Origin: RGIG3994 sp964461635
Lineage (GTDB): Bacteria; Bacillota; Clostridia; Oscillospirales; CAG-272
Length of the DNA stretch: 14,002 bases
Direction: 5' to 3'
Assembly (NCBI GenBank): GCA_964461635.1
Contig: CAYWVC010000036.1
Span: forward strand, 1 to 14,002
Position numbers and translations under genes: made by a program. Shown here one piece after another: positions 1 to 6,767 of this stretch (the stretch's first letter is position 1; the number at the start of each line of letters is the position of its first letter). The notes below the pieces were generated by a model that was not told where the DNA came from, searched no databases, and was given only the letters and a program-made list of their open reading frames with translations.

Positions 1-176
1 CCGTATTTCAGTTTTCAAACACCGTAATCCGTTTTCAAACACCGTATTTATTTTTTATCATAGGGATAATAACGGTTTTTGAAACACCGTATTTGCCTCT
101 TTCCGGAGTTTCAAAAACCGGAACCTGTGAAAAGGGGGAGTTTCAAACACCGTAGGGGGGTGTTTGAAACACCGTA
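1..176. repeat. Iteron-like dyad repeat array
   Basis: Five full copies of TACGGTGTTTSAAA (minus-strand reading) end at plus positions 26, 46, 91, 154 and 176. A degenerate copy lies at 103-121 and a partial copy (1-6) runs off the window. The core is an imperfect palindrome, CGGTnTTT-n-AAAnACCG; the copy at 159-173 is a perfect 7+7 dyad around one G. Centres are near -5, 16, 36, 81, 112, 144 and 166, giving spacings of 21, 20, 45, 31, 32 and 22 bp, mostly close to whole helical turns, as expected for a protein-binding array. It lies just downstream of the probable winged-helix gene and upstream of whatever is transcribed leftwards out of the window. It could be a replication origin, a multi-site operator or a partition-type site. 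The repeats are seen directly; the role is inferred. Confidence 0.85.
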
Positions 177-198
177 TAGGCGGCATCTATGAATTGTC

Positions 199-696
199 TT
201 ACTCTTGTTGCTCTTTTTCATAAACTTGCTGCCATAAATAATCATAACAAATTATAATTTCATTATTTACTTCATCATATTTTATCCAACCCATATTGCA
301 CAACTCTCTTCGCGCTTTGCGATAAGAAGACATTGTATCTTTATTCGAATTATCCACCCCTATCATTCCGCATATCCATTTCTCACTGACCCGAAATCCT
401 TCATCTACTCCAATGAGAGTCTCCATAATAGCACGCTTTAAACCGCATTTACTTCCTAATGTATTCCAAATATATTTTAGTAGAGGCATAGGAAGCATAA
501 AAAAGTATTTTCCATTAGGAGAAGTGGTTTTGTTGTAAGAACCTGTATAGTTCCATTTATCTCCTTCGTGTTTGGTTACTGGTGCTTGCCTACCGACCTC
601 TTTCTTTTCAGTAATTTTCTTGACAAGTTCCGACATTCTTTTTTCATAAGTTTTATCGTCTTCCCATTCAAACTTTTTGGTATTATATTCCTCCAT
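199..696 (-). CDS. Probable winged-helix DNA-binding protein (replication initiator-like)
   Basis: The protein has 165 residues. The first 60 or so are charged and probably flexible. From about residue 64 the pattern resembles phage and plasmid winged-helix proteins: FFMLPMPLLKYIWNTLG, then a helix-rich stretch, a serine/lysine-rich segment where a recognition helix would lie (about 117-130), and RRELCNMGWIKYDE leading into a beta wing. No catalytic motif is visible. The start has an AGGAGG site seven bases upstream. It is the last gene of a three-gene unit driven by the promoter at 1235-1263 and is followed 23 bases later by the dyad-repeat array, so binding to that array is a natural guess. 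It may be a replication initiator or a regulator; I cannot tell which. Confidence 0.7.
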   Translation of the reverse strand: MEEYNTKKFEWEDDKTYEKRMSELVKKITEKKEVGRQAPVTKHEGDKWNYTGSYNKTTSPNGKYFFMLPMPLLKYIWNTLGSKCGLKRAIMETLIGVDEGFRVSEKWICGMIGVDNSNKDTMSSYRKARRELCNMGWIKYDEVNNEIIICYDYLWQQVYEKEQQE

Positions 697-726
697 AATA
701 ATTCCTCCTGATTATGATGCTGAAAC

Positions 727-894
727 TCATTTGTTTGCTATTTCAGTAAACGCCTTCAAAAAATCTTGTGTTTCTTCAAATACAAAAGCCCTATATTGCG
801 GTTTTTTAGGGTTAGGGATAATTTCAATCACCTTGAAGCCGCGAGACATAAGACGAGATGCAATGCGGGGCATATATACGGTAAAAGTTTTCAT
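727..894 (-). CDS. Small DUF5659-like protein
   Basis: The protein has 55 residues. The start at 894 was chosen because GGGAGGA lies directly upstream; an earlier in-frame codon at 921 lies inside the preceding gene and has no good site. The sequence begins MKTFTVYMPRIASRLMSRGF and continues with a lysine/proline turn (PNPKKPQYR) and FVFEETQDFLKAFTEI. This pattern of a helix, a GF..I strand, a strand ending in F.FE and a C-terminal helix recalls the DUF5659 family, a small domain found in phages and mobile elements of Bacillota. Its function is unknown to me. It starts two bases after the stop of the previous gene and is followed by the winged-helix gene, so the three are almost certainly co-transcribed. 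Confidence 0.75.
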   Translation of the reverse strand: MKTFTVYMPRIASRLMSRGFKVIEIIPNPKKPQYRAFVFEETQDFLKAFTEIANK

Positions 895-896
895 AA

Positions 897-1211
897 TTAT
901 TCCTCCCACGAAATTGTGCAAATAAGATGATAGTCTCTTCTTTCGCCATATTGCGTATAAACTCTTTCACATTCCATTGAAGTTTTTACAGAAAAACCAC
1001 TATCTTTAAAATACTCTTCAATCGTTGTAGCCATTTTGCTTTTCTTTTCTGTGCACGGCTTCCACACAAAATATTCTTCACCGCGTTTTGCGGCTTTAAC
1101 AATATGGGAAATAATAGAGTTAAGTTCCTTTTTTAATAGTTTATTTTGCTTTGCTTCTTCTCTTTTTTTGCTTTCGCGAGTTCTTCGCTTAATGTCTTCA
1201 AGAAAAGTCAT
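897..1211 (-). CDS. Hypothetical small basic protein
   Basis: The protein has 104 residues. The N-terminal 45 residues are very rich in lysine, arginine and glutamate (IKRRTRESKKREEAKQNKLL) and are likely a long helix or coiled coil. The C-terminal half alternates charged and hydrophobic residues (EEYFVWKP, EEYFKDSGFSVK, RRDYHLICTISWEE) and looks like a small alpha/beta domain. I do not recognise the family. The start has AAGGAG at a suitable distance and is the first ATG after the promoter at 1235-1263. It is the first gene of the leftmost unit, followed by the DUF5659-like protein and the winged-helix protein. A nucleic-acid-associated role would fit the basic N-terminus, but that is only a guess. 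Confidence 0.75.
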   Translation of the reverse strand: MTFLEDIKRRTRESKKREEAKQNKLLKKELNSIISHIVKAAKRGEEYFVWKPCTEKKSKMATTIEEYFKDSGFSVKTSMECERVYTQYGERRDYHLICTISWEE

Positions 1212-1234
1212 AGTTTTCTTCTCCTTTTTCTTTT

Positions 1235-1263
1235 ATTATAGCATAATTTACTTATTGCTACAA
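1235..1263 (-). promoter_or_regulatory. Extended -10 promoter for the leftmost unit
   Basis: On the minus strand a perfect TATAAT (1235-1240) is preceded by TGC, giving an extended -10 box TGnTATAAT. A weak -35 (TTGTAG, 1258-1263) lies 17 bases upstream. It is 23 bases before the start codon at 1211 and directly follows the terminator of the tail-fibre unit; the -35 overlaps that terminator's T-tract. It should be read by the host vegetative sigma factor. Confidence 0.75.
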
Positions 1264-1291
1264 ATAAAAAAACGCGGGCATAAGCCCGCGT
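1262..1291 (-). terminator. Rho-independent terminator of the tail-fibre unit
   Basis: Arms 1272-1279 and 1284-1291 form a perfect 8-bp stem (ACGCGGGC with GCCCGCGT) around an ATAA loop. On the minus strand it is followed by a run of seven T and then ATTT. It lies about 40 bases after the last tail gene (stop at 1332) and marks the end of the structural transcript. On the plus strand the following sequence is only moderately T-rich, so plus-strand termination is less certain. Confidence 0.93.
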
Positions 1292-1309
1292 AATTTTCTT
1301 TTATAGACC

Positions 1310-1326
1310 CTCCCCATAAAGGGGAG
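1310..1326 (-). other. Short GC-rich hairpin after the last tail gene
   Basis: CTCCCC (1310-1315) pairs with GGGGAG (1321-1326) around a 5-nt loop. It lies six bases beyond the stop codon of the small fibre gene and just before the intrinsic terminator. It has no T-tract, so it is more likely a 3'-end-stabilising stem or part of a double hairpin than a terminator in its own right. Confidence 0.5.
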
Positions 1327-1331
1327 AGCTT

Positions 1332-1955
1332 TTAACTTGTAATGTCTTTCCAAGCACTGCCATCATAATAATGCCAACTTTTTATTTTTACCCATTCGGT
1401 TCCGTTATAGGAGTAAGCGGCTTTTGGTTTTACCCATTCACTACCATTATAATACTTTGGAACTTTACAATCTTCGTAGTAAATAGTAAGTGTGGAAGAA
1501 GTTATACTGGCATAGTTCTCTGTATAAGAACCGCTACTGGAGTTAAAATTGTGAGTAGTTTTCGTTTCGCCATTGTTAGTCTTCCAAGTAAGCGTGCTAT
1601 TGCCAGCACTTATTGCAGACACAAGACTATTAAAGAAAACTGCATTAGTGGAAGAATTAAGAGTTTTTGTTTCGTTGCCACCGTATGCTTTTGAAGTAGA
1701 GTAAGAAGTGCTTGGCGTTGTAAAAGTTATTGTTTTAGTTGCACTTTTACCTATTGAGCCATACGCGATATACCACGACGCTCTTGTTATTTGCTTTCCT
1801 GCAAGGGCGGATAATCCCGACCATTTAATGTAACCTGTTCTGGTTTTTGCAGTTGCGCCAGAGGAAGAAGTGGAAGTACCACCTTGATATGCAACTGCGG
1901 TAGAGTTGTAAGAATTGGAAAGTGTTGCTGTAAGTTTTAAAGATTGTTCTGCCAT
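1332..1955 (-). CDS. Small tail-fibre protein with C-terminal YNGxxW repeats
   Basis: The protein has 207 residues. The start at 1955 was chosen over an upstream in-frame ATG (1976) because GGAGG lies nine bases before it and the other start lies inside the preceding gene. The body is rich in Ser, Thr, Asn and Gly with alternating hydrophobics (TATLSNSY, ITFTTPSTSY, STLTIYYED), typical of beta-rich phage fibres. The last 40 residues carry three imperfect tandem units: YYNGSEWVKPK, YSYNGTEWVKIK and HYYDGSAWKDIT. Such aromatic-NG-W repeats are common at the ends of phage tail proteins and may bind sugars or other fibre subunits. The stop of the 855-residue fibre lies four bases upstream, so the two are coupled. 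It is the last gene before the terminator at 1262-1291. A role as accessory fibre or fibre tip is inferred. Confidence 0.8.
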   Translation of the reverse strand: MAEQSLKLTATLSNSYNSTAVAYQGGTSTSSSGATAKTRTGYIKWSGLSALAGKQITRASWYIAYGSIGKSATKTITFTTPSTSYSTSKAYGGNETKTLNSSTNAVFFNSLVSAISAGNSTLTWKTNNGETKTTHNFNSSSGSYTENYASITSSTLTIYYEDCKVPKYYNGSEWVKPKAAYSYNGTEWVKIKSWHYYDGSAWKDITS

Positions 1956-1959
1956 ATCA

Positions 1960-4527
1960 TTACGCCTCCAATTCAAGCCAAATCATTTTAGAAAGAGGGG
2001 AAGAAGGTTGAGTCGTTGAAGCAACAATATTTTTTGTTGAATAAAATAAATAATAATTATTAGAAGTCAAAGTCCCGGGAGAAGGGAATTGATAATGGTC
2101 GCAATAGCCTTCGCCATCCTTACTATGACATTTAATACTAAATGAGGCTACTGAACTTTGAGTAGTGTTAGAAATATCTCCACAAATGGAACCAAGGTAC
2201 TTTCCGTCGCTTGTTGTAAAAGCCACCTCTTGCCAAGAATCACTTGCCATTTGAACCCAGCCTGTTATTTTTCCACCTGAGGTAGCGAATGCGCCAAGAT
2301 TAGTTCTCGCTCCACTTGCGGTCGTCGCGCCAGTTCCACCGTTGGCAATTGGTAAAGTGCCCGTCACGCCCGGAGTAATATTCGCGGTTCCATTGAAAGA
2401 AGCGGAGGCGGTTGAACCAAGATTGGTTTGAATTGTGCGAGCGGTAGCAAGACTTGTCGCAGTTGCGGCGTTGCCTGTAATAGAGATAGCCCAAGTGCCA
2501 CTTGCGCCGCTACCCGTTTTTGTTGGCACATAGGAAGTGTAGTTTGCTGCATCAAGGATTTCAGTCCAGTTAGAACCCCAACCGCTTGAATTACCGCCGC
2601 GACGATACAGTTTTCCTCCATTTCCTGTCAACCAAAGTTGTGCTACTTCAGAGCCAGTAATAGAATTGGAAAGGTTAAGCACATAACCATATTGACTTGG
2701 TTGATTGTTTAGCAAACCAGTAGAAGAAAAGAAAGCCAGACAAGGGCCTTTGGAACCCCAAACACTTGTTGTATCGTCGGTAGTAGAACTAATCTTGTTA
2801 TTACCAATATAAAGTAAATTAATCATTGCCTGACCCCTATCACTGGAACCAGTTCCGCCCTGTGCTACTGATACAGCAGATTTTGTTGTAAGAATTGAAT
2901 AATAAGCATTTGATGTTCTGTCAGCGGTACATTCAGGTAATTGAAACTCTTCATAGTAGAGGTTATCGGTTCTATTTATTGTGCCGCTTTTTTTACTATA
3001 AGTCTTAACACGAAAACTATTATTGGAAGTCCCGCCTTGATAGGCGATTTCCATTTGAATCTTATCGCTTTCTTGTGGAATAAAAGAAATACAAGGACGA
3101 GAAGTTGCATTTTGAATATAAACTGCTGCATTTGTGAGTAGATTTCCGTTTGTGAAAAGTTGTCCCGTAATAGTGCCGCCACTTAACTTTAAATAGGTGT
3201 CTGCGGCTTTGCTATTAACATAACTCCAAAGCGCTGACATTGGACGACGGTGATAAGTTGTTGTTGTCGTGCCGCCGCCAACATATTGACTAATAAAATA
3301 ATCTGCGTCTTTGGGGGTACTATCGCCAGTGGATAGGTCGTTGAAGATATTGGAAGTGTATTTGGAAGTATAAATATTGTAGTTATGGTTCGCAGTAAGT
3401 CCATTTTCCGTAGGTGGGAAATAGAAAAAATCACGATAGCCCGTTACGGTGGTCGCGCCGGAGCTGGAAGGAGATGCTTGCGTAAAGATAAAGCGGCTAT
3501 TTTTAAAGCTGTCTGCATCGCCCGCATCATAGGCAAGCGAACTTATAACTGTGCCATTATCAGCCATAAAATGAGGGGTGAAGTTGATTTCGGGATATTG
3601 AGTGTTATTTTTGATGATAATGCGGCCTTTTTGATATAATGCACCAGATACTATACCGCCCGGAGCAACAATATTAGTAAAAGCGCCAGATTGCGTAGTA
3701 GCACCTGTACCTCCTTGCGCGATACCAAGTGTTTTACCTGTAAGCGGAAAATAAGTGGAAGGAAGTGCGTTAATGGTAGTTTCTACGGAACTTACGCGAG
3801 TTGTTAGATTGGTAATGTTTGTTGCGTTCGTCGCAGCAGCATCTGCCGCGCTTTGAGCCTTATTTGCCGCCGCAACACCCAAATCGCCGCGATAGGCAGT
3901 GGAGCTTGTGGAGCCAAGCGCAAGAGAAGGACTAATCTCTACATACGCGGAGCCACTCCAACGCCAAGTTAAATTGGTTGTTTTATCTACATAGATTTTC
4001 CCTGTTTCACCCGTCGTAGGGAAGTTTGCCTTTGCGTCGTATTCCAAGACATCATCCACATAAGAGGGAAGGTATGTGCTACTAACTTTTCCAGAACTAT
4101 CAAGCGGAGCAAGACCATTTGCCGCGCCTTTTGTGTTCTTGAAAGCGGCCAAACCATCACTTACGGTTGATACGTTACTTTCAATAGAAGAAATCTTCGT
4201 ATCGTAAGTTGAAGTATCAACTTTATTATTAAGTGCAGAATTAATAATTTTATTTTGAACTGGGTTAGTAGAAGTAGAAGATAAAGATGAATCTATTGTA
4301 ATATTATTTGCACCCGTAGCAATGCCGTCCAATTTCTTTTTGTCTGCCGCACTCATCATACCCATTGCAGATTGAGTTGCGCCAGTCGTGGTTTTTGTAT
4401 TTAAAGAAGTAATACTATCTCTAATTGCTTGGTGTGCCGTATCGCTCGTATTATGACTTTCAATTATGCCGAGGATATGATTCCATAAACGAGGCAGACC
4501 TGTTGCAAGATCTAAAAACTTTTTCAT
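1960..4527 (-). CDS. Large tail fibre protein
   Basis: The protein has 855 residues, starting at 4527 after AAAGGAGG. Residues 1-32 (KKFLDLATGLPRLW then ESHNTSDTAHQ) match the N-terminus of the 336-residue fibre at 10223-11233 and probably attach both to the tail. About 130-210 is a segment often seen in phage tail proteins (LPSYVDDVLEYDAKANFP, then GKIYVD, YRGDLG). An Ala-rich coiled-coil-like stretch follows (about 215-260). Three fibre repeats of the type GGTGATT..GA..N begin near residues 271, 557 and 729. FPxx...Y.I.T.K precedes or follows repeated domains near 370-390, 530-555 and 810-835, suggesting domain duplication. WAISITGNAATAT (about 679-691) is another tail-fibre motif. No peptidase motif is seen. 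The protein is a likely host-recognition fibre, with the receptor-binding part near the C-terminus. Confidence 0.88.
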   Translation of the reverse strand: MKKFLDLATGLPRLWNHILGIIESHNTSDTAHQAIRDSITSLNTKTTTGATQSAMGMMSAADKKKLDGIATGANNITIDSSLSSTSTNPVQNKIINSALNNKVDTSTYDTKISSIESNVSTVSDGLAAFKNTKGAANGLAPLDSSGKVSSTYLPSYVDDVLEYDAKANFPTTGETGKIYVDKTTNLTWRWSGSAYVEISPSLALGSTSSTAYRGDLGVAAANKAQSAADAAATNATNITNLTTRVSSVETTINALPSTYFPLTGKTLGIAQGGTGATTQSGAFTNIVAPGGIVSGALYQKGRIIIKNNTQYPEINFTPHFMADNGTVISSLAYDAGDADSFKNSRFIFTQASPSSSGATTVTGYRDFFYFPPTENGLTANHNYNIYTSKYTSNIFNDLSTGDSTPKDADYFISQYVGGGTTTTTYHRRPMSALWSYVNSKAADTYLKLSGGTITGQLFTNGNLLTNAAVYIQNATSRPCISFIPQESDKIQMEIAYQGGTSNNSFRVKTYSKKSGTINRTDNLYYEEFQLPECTADRTSNAYYSILTTKSAVSVAQGGTGSSDRGQAMINLLYIGNNKISSTTDDTTSVWGSKGPCLAFFSSTGLLNNQPSQYGYVLNLSNSITGSEVAQLWLTGNGGKLYRRGGNSSGWGSNWTEILDAANYTSYVPTKTGSGASGTWAISITGNAATATSLATARTIQTNLGSTASASFNGTANITPGVTGTLPIANGGTGATTASGARTNLGAFATSGGKITGWVQMASDSWQEVAFTTSDGKYLGSICGDISNTTQSSVASFSIKCHSKDGEGYCDHYQFPSPGTLTSNNYYLFYSTKNIVASTTQPSSPLSKMIWLELEA

Positions 4528-4539
4528 TTTTTTAATTCT

Positions 4540-4588
4540 CCTCCTTTCAATTTCAAAGAGATTTAATTGTGTTCTCTTTTTCAAACAC
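4540..4588 (-). promoter_or_regulatory. Structured leader of the large tail fibre gene (copy A)
   Basis: On the minus strand, 4583-4588 (GTGTTT) pairs with 4569-4574 (GAACAC) around the 8-nt loop GAAAAAGA (4575-4582); five pairs are Watson-Crick and the closing pair is G-U. A TTGAAATTGAAAGGAGG segment follows and carries the ribosome binding site. The same arrangement occurs without gaps before the 336-residue fibre gene (11241-11289), with an identical loop but a different stem. It may control translation or RNA processing; the function is inferred. Confidence 0.6.
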
Positions 4589-4594
4589 GCAAAT

Positions 4595-4616
4595 AAAGGG
4601 TGCTACTGCACCCTTT
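4595..4616 (-). terminator. Terminator-like hairpin before the large fibre gene
   Basis: AAAGGGTGC (4595-4603) and GCACCCTTT (4608-4616) form a perfect 9-bp stem with a 4-nt loop, two bases after the stop codon of the CBM-like gene. On the minus strand it is followed only by ATTTG, a short and interrupted T-stretch, so it is probably a leaky attenuator or a 3'-end-protecting stem rather than a full stop. Confidence 0.65.
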
Positions 4617-4618
4617 TC

Positions 4619-5242
4619 TTATTCTTCAACTTCTTGCCATCCTTGCGGATAGGATTCTGGCGACCAGACGTTGTTGTCAATTAGGCTCTCATAAATCTTG
4701 TCATTGTATTTTACTCTGTCGCCAGTATTATACGGGTTGGTGCTATCAGGTTGAACCCATTCTGGCACTCCATCAGTTGGATTACCCTCTTCGTCAGTTT
4801 TAATCTCAATACAGCGAGCGAATAGAGAAACCGCGACATCAGGAGTCCAATCTTCCTGTGAAGTGTGAGCTTGCAGAACCTTATACAGAACTGCGTTATA
4901 GCGCACGCGTTCGCCAACAGAATAAGCAACGCTATCGCCGCTCCACAGTGGGAATAGAAGTTTGTTGGCATCTGCGGTTTCGTCATCCAGAGAAACAAGC
5001 AGCGTGTTAATAGAAGCACGGAAATCTGCGGCCTCTTCTGCTACGATATTTAGCGTATCAAGAGCTTGCGCTTCTTCGGTTTGGACGCGTAGTTGCTTGT
5101 TGTCGTCAAGATAAACGCCAAAATGCTTCATTGCGGCTTCAATGCTATCACCATTGAAGAAAGTAAGAGTATTAGCGGATTGTGCGAAACTTACGACGAG
5201 GCCGCAAGTATTATTATTGTAGCGTTCAAGGTAGAAACCCAT
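4619..5242 (-). CDS. Tail protein with two CBM5/12-like modules
   Basis: The protein has 207 residues; the start at 5242 follows GGGAGG. Residues 1-95 form an N-terminal domain with an acidic helical part (EEAADFRASINTLL). Two carbohydrate-binding modules of the chitinase CBM5/12 type follow. The first (about 99-143) reads LWSGDSVAYSVGERVRYN, then VLYKVLQAHTS and WTPD. The second (about 161-204) reads EWVQPDSTNPYNTGDRVKYN, then KIYESLIDNNVWSP and GWQEV. Each has the hallmark order W, Y.GdrV.Y, Y, W.P. The family binds polysaccharide through surface aromatics. In a phage tail operon this points to binding of host cell-wall or capsule glycan by the virion. It lies directly upstream of the large fibre gene, with a hairpin between. 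Confidence 0.82.
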   Translation of the reverse strand: MGFYLERYNNNTCGLVVSFAQSANTLTFFNGDSIEAAMKHFGVYLDDNKQLRVQTEEAQALDTLNIVAEEAADFRASINTLLVSLDDETADANKLLFPLWSGDSVAYSVGERVRYNAVLYKVLQAHTSQEDWTPDVAVSLFARCIEIKTDEEGNPTDGVPEWVQPDSTNPYNTGDRVKYNDKIYESLIDNNVWSPESYPQGWQEVEE

Positions 5243-5247
5243 AATTA

Positions 5248-5433
5248 TCAGTCCTCCCAAATATATTGTTTTGTTCTTTTATTGTAAAGGTAATGTCCCG
5301 CAGAGGGACTAAACCGAAGTGTGTAGTGTGGTAGTTCAACATAAAGGAAAAAATAACCGCAATCCCAGAAAATACGAAGAAACTTGGAGAGAATGAGGTC
5401 AAAACCATACTCATTCTTCTTGAAGAGTTTCAT
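5248..5433 (-). CDS. Hypothetical 61-residue protein
   Basis: The start at 5433 is one base after the stop of the second methyltransferase and has AAAAGGAG at seven bases, so translation is likely. An N-terminal basic patch (MKLFKKNEYGFD) leads into an aromatic, hydrophobic stretch (LILSKFLRIFWDCGYFFLYV), then ELPHYTLRFSP, SAGHYLYNKRTKQYIWED. The hydrophobic part contains K, R and D and is not a convincing membrane span, so a holin call is not supported. I do not recognise the family. It closes the cargo island; the next gene is the CBM-like tail protein, whose start lies five bases beyond this stop. It could belong to the nuclease-methyltransferase group or to the virion genes. Confidence 0.65.
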   Translation of the reverse strand: MKLFKKNEYGFDLILSKFLRIFWDCGYFFLYVELPHYTLRFSPSAGHYLYNKRTKQYIWED

Positions 5434-5434
5434 T

Positions 5435-6154
5435 TTATTTCTCCTTTTCATAATAGGCTTGAAGGATTTCTTGTTTTCCAATCCAAGCATTTCCGCCATT
5501 CACAGAAGAATAAAAAGAAAAATTGATATTGGAAAAGATTTCAATTAATTCTTTTTTGGCTTTTTTCCCACTTCTTATATAATTTTCTGCTTTTGGATTT
5601 GTAATTTCTTCTATTTCTTTTATTCTTCCAGAATTACCGTTGATAGAAAACTCTGCTTGCGGGTCGCCGCGAGGACAAAAGAAAAAATCTCCGTTCTCTT
5701 TCAAAGGTAGTTTTCGTAGAGAAAAATCACCTTTTTGTTTGGTCCAAACATAAAAGCTACAAGGCACTTTGTAAGCCTCACCAGAGATAGAAAAAAAACA
5801 ATTAGAAAGTTTATGCTCTACAATTAATCGCCATTCTGCGGGGAATAAAGACAAAGATTGATTAGATACTTTTGAAAAAGTATCTGGCAAAATAAAAGCA
5901 ATGGTTTCCGCACCAAGTTTTTGAGAATGCTTAATAAATTGTTTCGCGAGACTACTTCTATTTCCAAAAGGCGGGTTCCCTATAATAAGAATATGATTTC
6001 CTTTTAGTGAAGAAACGGAGAACCAGTCCTTTTCTATTATAGAAACGTCTTCTGGCTCTATATCATAGGCAATACAATTAAGTTGTTTTGAAAAAGACCC
6101 ATTTCCCGCAGACGGTTCAACAATTAAATCATATTGTTCTATATTAGGAACCAA
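5435..6154 (-). CDS. Adenine-specific DNA methyltransferase 1, 5' end uncertain
   Basis: From the TTG at 6154 the protein has 239 residues. EPSAGNGSF (13-21) is the SAM-binding motif I, YDIEPE (30-35) carries the following acidic residue, and NPPFG (60-64) is the catalytic motif IV of N6-adenine (or N4-cytosine) methyltransferases. LPDTFSKVS and VPCSFYVW also match the paralogue at 6993-7796. The reading frame stays open upstream to a TGA at 6209-6211 and there encodes VDKYYTSVETAKECVSL, equivalent to DKFYT and following residues near the N-terminus of the paralogue. No ATG, GTG or TTG exists in that extra stretch. The natural N-terminus therefore appears cut off, by a frameshift at GGGG (6202-6205) or by an unusual start. 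It overlaps the end of the nuclease gene at 6195-6767. The product probably methylates the site cut by that nuclease. Confidence 0.82.
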   Translation of the reverse strand: MVPNIEQYDLIVEPSAGNGSFSKQLNCIAYDIEPEDVSIIEKDWFSVSSLKGNHILIIGNPPFGNRSSLAKQFIKHSQKLGAETIAFILPDTFSKVSNQSLSLFPAEWRLIVEHKLSNCFFSISGEAYKVPCSFYVWTKQKGDFSLRKLPLKENGDFFFCPRGDPQAEFSINGNSGRIKEIEEITNPKAENYIRSGKKAKKELIEIFSNINFSFYSSVNGGNAWIGKQEILQAYYEKEK

Positions 6155-6194
6155 GGAAACGCACTCTTTTGCCGTTTCAACCGAAGTATAATAT

Positions 6195-6767
6195 TTATCT
6201 ACCCCATTTCATCACCACCAAATATTTAGAAAACCAAGAGTGAGAGGAATTATTCATAGGGATAGAAATACTATATTCTACATTCTTATTCCCCTTATTT
6301 GCGGCTTTTGTTCCGTGGGTAAATGACCCAAGTTGTTTCACTTCTTCTTCCATTTGCTCTTTTGACAGGACAAAGCACGCGCTATTCTCTTGCAGTTTTC
6401 CCGTGTCATCAAGGTAAATGCACAAATATTCATCTACCCCTTGATATAGTCTTATCTGCCGCAAATTAAGTTTCTCTTCTTTGTTATGGAAAGAAACTTT
6501 TAGTTCTATGTATTTACCTTGGGGAGTGAGAAAATCTCCCCTCCCCACAGAAGATGGAACTCTTTCCCATCCAGACTTTCTTGCAATAAAATCTTCTACA
6601 AGAGGTGCTTTTGCTTGCGCTGATAAGGAAGAAATAACAATAAGAAAATCATAAAAGTCATCAATTTCATCAAGAGAATTATATTTACTACATAGTTCAT
6701 TTATTTTGTTAATAGCCAAGAGTTTCTTATCATTCTCTTTCTTGATTTGATTTATCGTATATTTCAT
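6195..6767 (-). CDS. Putative PD-(D/E)XK restriction endonuclease
   Basis: The protein has 190 residues. The motif set of the PD-(D/E)XK nuclease fold is visible: E58 in PLVEDFIARK, D78 in GRGDF, and E88-x-K90 in KYIELKVSF, with spacings of 20 and 9 residues. A following segment (LRQIRLYQGVDEYLCIYLDD) is typical of the beta-strand and helix after the active site. The remainder (residues 1-50, helical; 120-190) could hold DNA recognition. Small nucleases of this type beside an adenine methyltransferase are usually type II restriction enzymes. The start overlaps the end of the preceding 85-residue gene by 38 bases, with only a weak upstream site (AAAGGA at long spacing), implying coupled translation. 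Downstream it abuts methyltransferase 1, in the +1 frame. It could instead be a repair or host-DNA-degrading nuclease. Confidence 0.65.
   Translation of the reverse strand: MKYTINQIKKENDKKLLAINKINELCSKYNSLDEIDDFYDFLIVISSLSAQAKAPLVEDFIARKSGWERVPSSVGRGDFLTPQGKYIELKVSFHNKEEKLNLRQIRLYQGVDEYLCIYLDDTGKLQENSACFVLSKEQMEEEVKQLGSFTHGTKAANKGNKNVEYSISIPMNNSSHSWFSKYLVVMKWGR

Noticed and set aside
1..176. Possible CRISPR array from repeated GTTTCAAACACCGTA
   Set aside because: Spacings vary from 20 to 45 bp, gaps between copies are as short as 4 bp, and copies are internally palindromic around one base; no cas gene is present.
2300..2621. Minus-strand frames nested in the large fibre gene
   Set aside because: They are alternative frames of a gene with continuous fibre motifs and have no ribosome binding sites.
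4575..4588. TTTTTCAAACAC in the large fibre leader resembles the dyad repeats at 1-176
   Set aside because: The match covers only about 11 bases, lacks the conserved CCGTA end, and is better explained by the hairpin stem and loop shared with the other leader.
4540..4590. Promoter in the fibre leaders based on TTGAAA
   Set aside because: TTGAAA is a fair -35, but no -10-like sequence lies 16-18 bases downstream in either copy.
5248..5433. 61-residue protein as a holin
   Set aside because: Its hydrophobic stretch is interrupted by K, R and D and there is only one, so a membrane pore call is not supported.
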